DNA of 12,433 nt from Candidatus Nitrosopumilus sp. GTDB lineage: Archaea > Thermoproteota > Nitrososphaeria > Nitrososphaerales > Nitrosopumilaceae. The stretch spans positions 1 through 12,433 of the forward strand of contig JAOTUX010000014.1 of NCBI GenBank assembly GCA_029863665.1, read 5' to 3'. Below the pieces are notes generated by a model that made no database searches, was not told where the DNA came from, and saw only the letters and a list, made by a program, of their open reading frames with translations. Positions 6,246-11,514 of this stretch are shown piece by piece (within the stretch, counting starts at the first letter, position 1; each line of letters starts with the position of its first letter). Made by a program: the position numbers and the translations under genes.

Positions 6246-8100
6246 GGAAAAATTTAATCAAATATCTCCTAGTGAATTTTTTTACAGTAATCGTGATTTA
6301 GCTGGATTTAGTAACCCTACGCGTTCACTTTACACAGCTGTTAGAGAATTCGTCGAAAACTCATTAGATGCATGTGATCAAAAAGGAATCTTACCTGATG
6401 TTCATCTAACAATTAAGGCAGTTGACCCTGAGAAATCTGATCCAAAACCATATATTTTAACTGTAAAGGATAACGGTCCTGGAATAGACGCCGAACATAT
6501 TCCGCTTGCCTTTGGAACTGTATTATATGGTTCAAAATTTGGACTCAAACAAGCTAGAGGTGTATTTGGTCTTGGTGCAACTATGGCAATCTTGTATGGA
6601 CAAATTACTACCAACAAACCAGTAATTGTAAAAAGCTCTGTAGATGGAAAAACCCAAAATATGTTTGAACTATTACTTGATATTCAAAAAAATAAACCTG
6701 TTATTTTAAAACACACCACAAAAGAAGTTTCTAAAAAAGGACTCTCTGTCAGTATCTGTTTGGAAGGCGATTACTCAAAAGCAGGAAATAAAATTAGAGA
6801 TTATGTATATGAAACTTCTTTGATTACTCCATATGCATCAATAACCTTCGACGATTCTAAAGGGCAAAAATTTTCTCATCCACGATTTGTAAAGAATATG
6901 CCTTCCCCTCCAACAATAATTAGACCACATCCACATGGTATTGATGTAGAAAGAATACGAAGGATGATAGTTGAATCACAATTTGAAATTCCAACTATTG
7001 ATGATGCTATGATTGAAAAAGTTAGAAAAGATTTGGGTTTGTCTAAAAAAAATCTTGGTTTTACTGCAATCATGGAAAAAGCAAAGAAAAAATGGAAAAC
7101 ACTTCCACGTCAAGTTAGAGTAGTGATAGCTTTGATGTCATTTCTAAAAATGGATTTTGAGAAACTAAACAAAATTAAAATTGAAGATATTGATATGCCT
7201 AACAAAAAACTTTTTTACTGGGATTTTGGAGATTCGCAATCAAAATCAGTTGAAATGAATCCTGACAGTCAATATTACAAACAATTAACAAATACTGTTC
7301 AAGGAGAACCTCTTACTACATTTCTTACTAAAAGATTTCAACGTATTGGCCCTACAACTGCAATCAAATTTGCAGAATTTGCAAGATTCAAACCCGAAAA
7401 ACGAATGGGTACTATGACAAATCAAGAATTAGTAAATCTCAGTGACTCCCTTCAAAAATTTGAAGATTTTCTTGCTCCCGATCCAAGTTGCCTTGCACCA
7501 CTAGGCGAGGAACCTTTAGAAAAAGGAATCCGTAAATTTTTTAATCCTGATTTTGTTGCTGTGGTCCAACGTCCTGCTTCTGCTTATTCTGGATTTCCTT
7601 TCATAATTGAAATGGGAATTGCGTATGGTGGCGAAATTAAAACTGGTGGACCACATGTTTACAGATATGCAAATAGAATCCCATTACTCTATGATGAAGG
7701 TAGTGACGTTGTACTCAAAGTCTCAAATGATACTGATTGGGGAAGATACAAAATAAAAGGTGAACCTCCTTTCATTATTGTGTCTCATATTTGTTCTACT
7801 AGAATTCCGTATAAAACTGCAGGAAAAGAAAATGTTGCTGATCGACCTGAAATAGAAAGAGAACTAAGATTGGCATTACAATACTTGTCAAGAAAATTAG
7901 CTGCATACATGTCAAAAAGAGGACAAGCTGAAATGGCAAAAAAACGGGCAAATCTTTATGCAAAATACATTCCTCTTATTGCTGAATTTTGTACAGAACT
8001 TGCAGGTAAGAAAAAAGAACCTAATTACAAAAAAATATTACAAGAGGAAAATGCAATCGAATCTAAACCAGTAAAAGAGGAAAATACAATTGAAAACTAG
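6232..8100 (+). CDS. top6B: DNA topoisomerase VI subunit B (ATPase)
   Basis: GHKL ATPase subunit of the A2B2 type IIB topoisomerase, which passes one duplex through another to relax and decatenate DNA. ATP site: N-box with E39, N43 and D46 in REFVENSLDACD, DNGPG at 80-84, and RGVFGLGAT at 109-117. The H2TH domain begins about residue 361 (TFLTKRFQRIGPTTAIKFAEFA). The transducer domain carries FNPDFVAVVQRP, FIIEMGIAYGG, RYANRIPLLYD and the switch-lysine loop IPYKTAGKEN (525-534). A long helix and a charged tail with ENAIE/ENTIE repeats follow. At 622 residues it is longer than the crenarchaeal protein (about 530 as I recall), mainly because of an extra segment of about 100 residues between PHPHGID (232-238) and the H2TH domain. 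It overlaps top6A by 11 nt. Confidence 0.96.
   Translation: MSSIKEKFNQISPSEFFYSNRDLAGFSNPTRSLYTAVREFVENSLDACDQKGILPDVHLTIKAVDPEKSDPKPYILTVKDNGPGIDAEHIPLAFGTVLYGSKFGLKQARGVFGLGATMAILYGQITTNKPVIVKSSVDGKTQNMFELLLDIQKNKPVILKHTTKEVSKKGLSVSICLEGDYSKAGNKIRDYVYETSLITPYASITFDDSKGQKFSHPRFVKNMPSPPTIIRPHPHGIDVERIRRMIVESQFEIPTIDDAMIEKVRKDLGLSKKNLGFTAIMEKAKKKWKTLPRQVRVVIALMSFLKMDFEKLNKIKIEDIDMPNKKLFYWDFGDSQSKSVEMNPDSQYYKQLTNTVQGEPLTTFLTKRFQRIGPTTAIKFAEFARFKPEKRMGTMTNQELVNLSDSLQKFEDFLAPDPSCLAPLGEEPLEKGIRKFFNPDFVAVVQRPASAYSGFPFIIEMGIAYGGEIKTGGPHVYRYANRIPLLYDEGSDVVLKVSNDTDWGRYKIKGEPPFIIVSHICSTRIPYKTAGKENVADRPEIERELRLALQYLSRKLAAYMSKRGQAEMAKKRANLYAKYIPLIAEFCTELAGKKKEPNYKKILQEENAIESKPVKEENTIEN
8077..8080 (+). 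promoter_or_regulatory. Ribosome binding site for top6A
   Basis: GAGG (in AAAGAGGAAA) lies 9 nt before the TTG at 8090, inside the end of top6B. It supports TTG as the top6A start and internal initiation within the operon mRNA. Confidence 0.4.
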
Positions 8101-9196
8101 TAAATCAAAAGAACGAAGCAAAAAAGCTGAAAAAAAGCAGAAAAACATTCTTGAGATGTTAAAAAGTCATGGTGCAAAAATATATGAGGATTTAGATAAT
8201 GGTCAATTTCCAAAATTTTCAATACCTAGCAGATCTGTAAGTAATATTGTTTATGATAAAAAACTTAGACAGTATATTCTTGGCAATAATGCTGCTTTAA
8301 GAAGTGCAAGAAATTCTTCCCAATTGAGATCTTTTACACAATTAATGTGGCTAGCATTTTTTGCAAATAGATTAACCCAAGAGAAAAAATCATCTACTTT
8401 AAGAGATGTATATTATTCATCACAAGCATTTGCTATTGAATTTGAAGATCAATCAGAATCTGATAATATTATTGTGGATTTAGAGGCTGTAACATCTAAA
8501 CCTCGCGAAGATTTTCACATATTTCCTGAAGAGAGAAGTTCAATTTTTGGTGACTTGAATATTGAATATACTATTCCTGGATATGAGGGAAAATCCATGA
8601 ATCTGTCAAATCATCCTGATGGATATTCCATTGGTCCTAGTTTGACTACTGCTGAATTAGTTGATACTAGTGCTGAAATTGTAATTGCTATAGAAAAGGG
8701 TGGTCTTTTTACAAGATTCGTTGAAGAACAAATTGATAAAAAATTTAAATCCATAATTATTAACACTGGTGGACAAGCCCCTCGTTCAACTAGAACTTTA
8801 TTAAAAAGACTCCATGATGAAATGAGATTGCCTGTCATAGTTCTAACTGATGGTGATGTATATGGTGAACATATTGCAATGGTTATAAAATCTGGATCTG
8901 CAAATGCTGCACATCTCAGAGAATTAACCGTCCCTGATGCAAAATGGATTGGAGTTTGGGCTACTGACATTGAAAAATACAAATTACCTACAATACCTAT
9001 GACTGAATCTGACATTAAGAGATGCTATGATCTTCAAAAGGATCCACGATATCAGGATGGAGTATGGAAAAAAGAATTGGATGTGTTTTTAAGAATTAAA
9101 AGAAAAGCCGAATTGGAGGCTTTCTCTAAATATGGTCTTACTAATATTACTGATAAGTATTTGCCACAAAAACTAGAATTAGCAAAAAGTCTATAG
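8090..9196 (+). CDS. top6A: DNA topoisomerase VI subunit A (Spo11-type cleavage subunit)
   Basis: Makes the transient double-strand break, linked covalently to DNA through a tyrosine, and is homologous to eukaryotic Spo11. In 368 residues it has a basic N terminus, a winged-helix (CAP) domain with the active-site motif LRDVYYSSQ (104-112, the second Tyr, Y109, being the likely nucleophile), and a Toprim domain with E202 in AIEKGG and D254/D256 in DGDVYG for Mg binding. INTGGQAPRSTR (224-235) and NAAHLRELTVPDAKWIGV (272-289) are also typical. The start is TTG, overlapping the top6B stop by 11 nt with GAGG 9 nt upstream. An overlapping start favours matched synthesis of the two subunits. The stop codon abuts the stop of the convergent Hsp20-like gene with no base between them. 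Confidence 0.95.
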   Translation: MKTSKSKERSKKAEKKQKNILEMLKSHGAKIYEDLDNGQFPKFSIPSRSVSNIVYDKKLRQYILGNNAALRSARNSSQLRSFTQLMWLAFFANRLTQEKKSSTLRDVYYSSQAFAIEFEDQSESDNIIVDLEAVTSKPREDFHIFPEERSSIFGDLNIEYTIPGYEGKSMNLSNHPDGYSIGPSLTTAELVDTSAEIVIAIEKGGLFTRFVEEQIDKKFKSIIINTGGQAPRSTRTLLKRLHDEMRLPVIVLTDGDVYGEHIAMVIKSGSANAAHLRELTVPDAKWIGVWATDIEKYKLPTIPMTESDIKRCYDLQKDPRYQDGVWKKELDVFLRIKRKAELEAFSKYGLTNITDKYLPQKLELAKSL

Positions 9197-9709
9197 TTAT
9201 TTTATTCTAAGTGTTAATACTCCATTTCTGTATTTGAAATCAAATATTTGCATATTGCTTGCTCCTTCAATTGGTACTTCTTTTGAAAATTCTGCAGTTG
9301 CACGTATGTAAAGAATTCCATCTATCAATCTAACTGCAATTTTATCTTCAGGACCTGGTACTTCTGCTACGAAAACAAACTCTTCTTTTCCTTTGATTAG
9401 ATCGTAAACCCAATTCTTTGTTTCTTGTTCTCTCACTTGGGTGTATGATGGTTTTTGGTCTTTTGTCATTTTCTTTAGAACTCTAACCCAGTAAAACATA
9501 GTTAATGTAGCTGCACCTATTAAGATAAAACTCACAAAACCTGAATCAGCCCTTTGTGTCATTATGTAGATTATTCCTAAAAATAGAATTACGATAATTG
9601 GTATTACAAAATTTAATGATTGTTCATTTGAATACGTTCCTTTATAACTTGCCAAACAGTAAAAATCTGAATTTACCAAATATAAAGTATCTTTGGTTTT
9701 TATTACCAT
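9197..9709 (-). CDS. Membrane-anchored Hsp20/alpha-crystallin-like protein
   Basis: In the long form (170 residues) two hydrophobic helices (about 33-50 and 57-75) precede a basic linker and a C-terminal region of about 60 residues resembling an alpha-crystallin domain. FVFVAEVPGPEDKIAVRLIDG (111-131), ILYIRATAEFSKEVPI and RNGVLTLRIK (161-170) follow the sHSP pattern LPG..k.di.v.v..g.L.I....f...v.lP and nGVLtl. It ends at that strand, without the usual IxI tail that mediates oligomer assembly. It may be a membrane-tethered holdase, but a CS/p23-like interaction domain is an alternative. ATG at 9709 gives the longest form. A TATA box at 9678-9687 lies inside that form and points to a leaderless TTG at 9655 (152 residues) instead. 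It is convergent with top6A, sharing no spacer. Confidence 0.75.
   Translation of the reverse strand: MVIKTKDTLYLVNSDFYCLASYKGTYSNEQSLNFVIPIIVILFLGIIYIMTQRADSGFVSFILIGAATLTMFYWVRVLKKMTKDQKPSYTQVREQETKNWVYDLIKGKEEFVFVAEVPGPEDKIAVRLIDGILYIRATAEFSKEVPIEGASNMQIFDFKYRNGVLTLRIK
9678..9687 (-). promoter_or_regulatory. Likely TATA box for the Hsp20-like gene
   Basis: Reads CTTTATATTT on the minus strand, a strong box A match. It lies 27-28 nt upstream of the TTG at 9655, which would make that TTG a leaderless start and place the first 18 codons of the ATG form upstream of the transcript. Confidence 0.45.
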
Positions 9710-9723
9710 TTTTCAAAATTTAA

Positions 9724-9945
9724 TTGTTGCCTGATGATAAAAAATCTAAACTCTCAATGCAGGAAATTATACTGAGAGGAACTATCATCGCTGTAATTAT
9801 AACAGTTCCATCCCTTGTAACATTTGTCATTGTTTGGATTTTGTTTAATGACTTGGTTATGGGAGCAATTTTAGGCGTAGTAGTTCATTTTATTGCTATG
9901 GGTTTTTCCTTGAAAATATCTAAAAAAATACTAATCAAAAAATAA
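9724..9945 (+). CDS. Small two-helix membrane protein, unknown function
   Basis: A 73-residue protein with two hydrophobic helices, about 17-40 and 44-65, and lysine-rich ends (DDKKSK at the start, KISKKILIKK at the end), predicting a hairpin with both termini on the cytoplasmic side. No known family is recognised. The start is uncertain: TTG at 9724, TTG at 9727 or the ATG at residue 12, which would still keep both helices. It is divergent from the Hsp20-like membrane protein with only 14 nt between the longest forms, so the two probably share a promoter region. It is followed by the winged-helix gene after 44 nt. Confidence 0.65.
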   Translation: MLPDDKKSKLSMQEIILRGTIIAVIITVPSLVTFVIVWILFNDLVMGAILGVVVHFIAMGFSLKISKKILIKK

Positions 9946-9951
9946 TACGCC

Positions 9952-9976
9952 GATCATATTTTATGTGATCATATTT
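9952..9976 (+). repeat. Direct repeat (GATCATATTT twice, 15-nt period) over the winged-helix gene promoter
   Basis: GATCATATTT occurs at 9952-9961 and again at 9967-9976, exactly 15 nt apart. The first copy overlaps the presumed TATA box (CATATTTTATG, 9955-9965), centred about 29-30 nt upstream of the ATG at 9990. The second copy contains the palindrome TGATCA. Placement over the TATA box suggests an operator, possibly for autoregulation by the winged-helix protein encoded next. Confidence 0.5.
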
Positions 9977-9989
9977 CATTTCAAAAATA

Positions 9990-10343
9990 ATGAATTCGTC
10001 TAAACTTGAAAATGATCTGGTTTCTGAAATTCGATTAGAACCTATTTTAGCAAAAGTGTATTTGCTAGTAACTTGTTATGGAAAAATGTCTTCAATAGAT
10101 ATTGCCAAAAAACTAAAGATCTCTTCAGAAGACGCTCATAAGGCAGCTAAAGATCTGATGACTTTAGGTGCATTCATAGACTTTTCTGAAACTGAATTTG
10201 AGGCCATGCATCCTAGATTTACAGCAGTTAACATGTATAGACGTATGTGTGAACGAGAAAATATCAAATTTAAACAAAACAAAATTGTTGATAGTATAGG
10301 GGTAATTTTAGAAAAATTCTATGATGATGCAAGGACTAAATAA
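9990..10343 (+). CDS. TrmB-like winged-helix DNA-binding protein
   Basis: A 117-residue protein with a winged helix-turn-helix of TrmB/MarR character at about residues 14-75. EPILAKVYLLVTCYGKMSSIDIAKKLKIS contains the first helices, SEDAHKAAKDLMTLGAFID the recognition helix and start of the wing. The C-terminal half has HPRFTAVNMYRRMCEREN (74-91) and a helix (98-113) that could dimerise. The sugar-binding domain of full-length TrmB is absent, so any signal sensing is unclear. I recall similar stand-alone proteins as numerous in Thaumarchaeota. The ATG at 9990 is supported by promoter spacing, and a direct repeat over the TATA box suggests self-control. It heads a run of small same-strand genes. 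Confidence 0.8.
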   Translation: MNSSKLENDLVSEIRLEPILAKVYLLVTCYGKMSSIDIAKKLKISSEDAHKAAKDLMTLGAFIDFSETEFEAMHPRFTAVNMYRRMCERENIKFKQNKIVDSIGVILEKFYDDARTK

Positions 10344-10354
10344 TACTAATTATG

Positions 10355-10359
10355 GGTGA
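10355..10359 (+). promoter_or_regulatory. Ribosome binding site deciding a TTG start
   Basis: GGTGA lies 6 nt before the TTG at 10366. It is a good Shine-Dalgarno match and supports this TTG over later codons, implying a transcript shared with the preceding winged-helix gene. Confidence 0.45.
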
Positions 10360-10365
10360 ACAACA

Positions 10366-10764
10366 TTGAGTATTGACACTGAAACTTGTAAACATCAACC
10401 TGTTTACTATGGTGTAGTAAATATCAACATAGATGAAAGAACAATTGGATCCGTTGATGTATGGAGGTGTGGTGTTTGCAAGAAACGATTTTGTGAAGAA
10501 AAACAGCTTGGAATTGAAGAGATATCTGATCTAGTAGGAATGCCACAAATTACTCCTGATGCAAAGTGGGCAGTTACCGTATGTAAACTACAACAAGGAA
10601 AATATAAATGGAAATTAATAAAAATAAAAGAAAATGGTGAAGTCAAACATGAATGTTTAGATGAACAAATGATATCTCTTAATGTTAATGATTTCAAAAT
10701 TGAAGATGATAAACATTGGAGCTTTTTAATTGACGACAATGTTAACAAGGCTGTAGAAATTTAA
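10366..10764 (+). CDS. Unrecognised protein with Cys/His zinc-site candidates
   Basis: A 132-residue protein of no family I can name. The N-terminal part holds C8-K-H10 and C35-G-V-C38 with C43 close by, spaced like the two halves of a zinc ribbon (VWRCGVCKKRFC). Two further cysteines are C73 and C97. The rest is a mixed strand-rich domain with WAVTVCKLQ, KWKLIKIKENGE and HWSFLIDD, and no hydrophobic membrane segment. The start is TTG, backed by GGTGA 6 nt upstream and 22 nt after the winged-helix stop, so it is likely in that operon. The next gene begins 7 nt after its stop. A nucleic-acid or protein-binding zinc protein is a reasonable guess only. Confidence 0.7.
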   Translation: MSIDTETCKHQPVYYGVVNINIDERTIGSVDVWRCGVCKKRFCEEKQLGIEEISDLVGMPQITPDAKWAVTVCKLQQGKYKWKLIKIKENGEVKHECLDEQMISLNVNDFKIEDDKHWSFLIDDNVNKAVEI

Positions 10765-10771
10765 TCTAAAA

Positions 10772-11056
10772 ATGAATCTACAAGTTCATATCAATAATGT
10801 TCATGGAAGTCAGATGGCTGCAAAAATTACTGGTAAATTTAGTTTAGATGAAAATGAATTTCGTTTTACTGCAATTGCATTTGGTAGAATAGGTGGACAA
10901 AATATAGGTGCAAAGATTTCAAAAACTACTGAAAAAGAATTAGAAAAGTTAGGATATGATGTTGAAGAAGTTATTTTATTGCTTCAAAAGAATCTACTTC
11001 AGGGAGATTTGACCCTTCCTGAGGGACTCAAAAAGGAGTCATTTGTAGATGATTAA
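10772..11056 (+). CDS. Small unrecognised soluble protein
   Basis: A 94-residue acidic protein without cysteines or membrane segments. The first half alternates like beta strands (LQVHINNV, MAAKITGKFSL, EFRFTAIAFGRIGGQNIGAKIS), and the second half is helical (TEKELEKLGYDVEEVILLLQKNLLQ), ending in an acidic tail. No family is recognised. It starts at ATG 10772, 7 nt after the stop of the Cys/His protein, with no clear ribosome binding site, which fits co-transcription with the two preceding genes. An AT-rich gap with T-tracts follows, where the unit may end. Confidence 0.7.
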   Translation: MNLQVHINNVHGSQMAAKITGKFSLDENEFRFTAIAFGRIGGQNIGAKISKTTEKELEKLGYDVEEVILLLQKNLLQGDLTLPEGLKKESFVDD

Positions 11057-11060
11057 ATAA

Positions 11061-11095
11061 ATTTTATAGTAATTTTATAACATAAGACAATTTTT
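11061..11095 (+). terminator. Possible T-rich terminator after the 9990-11056 gene run
   Basis: Three T-runs (ATTTTA, AATTTTA and ATTTTTC) follow the stop at 11056 within 40 nt. They could act as U-tract terminators. The signal is weak because the whole gap 11057-11203 is about four-fifths A and T. Confidence 0.25.
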
Positions 11096-11203
11096 CTTAT
11101 CATATTTACTAAAATAACTTTCTCTTCTTCTAATTCTTGCTAGTTTTTCTAATTGTGAAATTTAATGTGTAATGTTTTAAGTTAATGAAATACTATCTAT
11201 CGT

Positions 11204-11332
11204 ATGGTAAAGCTATCTGATCTTAGAGTATGTACTAATTGTTCTAATGTCTTCTCTAAACTAGGAGGAATGACTCTCAAACATAATTGTCCTCATTGTG
11301 GTTCTGACAACAATGAGGAAATTTTAAACTAA
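11204..11332 (+). CDS. 42-residue zinc-ribbon protein
   Basis: Starts at ATG 11204 and ends at TAA 11330-11332. It has two CxxC knuckles, C10-T-N-C13 and C29-P-H-C32, each followed by a small residue, with F17 and a GG turn (21-22) between them. This is the plain layout of a minimal zinc ribbon like those in small ribosomal or transcription proteins. It is different from the DUF5679 protein at 3877 in spacing and sequence. The coding assignment rests on the regular Cys spacing and the absence of any competing frame. Function is unknown, and interaction with nucleic acid or a larger complex is inferred. Confidence 0.7.
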   Translation: MVKLSDLRVCTNCSNVFSKLGGMTLKHNCPHCGSDNNEEILN

Positions 11333-11447
11333 TTAGAATCCTGATATAAAATAAGACACATTGATACAAGAATGTTCTCATTTGAGATCAGGTGGCTATT
11401 GAGTGATAGTAGAATTTGTATCTCTTTTAAAATAATTTTTCATATTG

Positions 11448-11472
11448 ACCATATTTGATTTTCATATATGGT
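11448..11472. repeat. Inverted repeat ACCATAT / ATATGGT upstream of the CBS gene
   Basis: ACCATAT at 11448-11454 and its exact reverse complement ATATGGT at 11466-11472 are separated by 11 nt. The pair ends about 11 nt before the presumed TATA box of the CBS-domain gene, where an activator or repressor could bind as a dimer. The surrounding gap 11333-11514 holds no other gene I can support. Confidence 0.4.
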
Positions 11473-11482
11473 AATTATCTAG

Positions 11483-11494
11483 TATTTTTAATAA
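11483..11494 (+). promoter_or_regulatory. TATA box for the CBS-domain gene
   Basis: TATTTTTAATAA is centred 26-27 nt upstream of the ATG at 11515, as expected for a leaderless archaeal transcript. Confidence 0.45.
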
Positions 11495-11514
11495 CTCACT
11501 GAATTTACAAAATT

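Noticed and set aside
8611..9015. 134-codon minus-strand open frame inside top6A
   Set aside because: It mirrors the Toprim region of a clearly conserved gene. The translation has no family resemblance and arises from the codon usage of top6A.
9730..9776. C/D-box-like small RNA (TGATGA at 9732 with CTGA about 40 nt later)
   Set aside because: No D' or C' boxes at proper spacing, no flanking stem, and it lies in the reading frame of the small membrane protein.
10407..10748. 113-codon minus-strand open frame opposite the Cys/His protein
   Set aside because: The plus-strand frame has a ribosome binding site, neighbours in the same orientation and zinc-site spacing. The minus frame is Ser/Ile/Leu-rich without a motif.
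11372..11458. 28-codon plus-strand frame starting at ATG 11372
   Set aside because: The translation is Ile/Phe/Ser-rich with no motif, has no ribosome binding site or placed TATA box, and runs into the inverted repeat before the CBS promoter.
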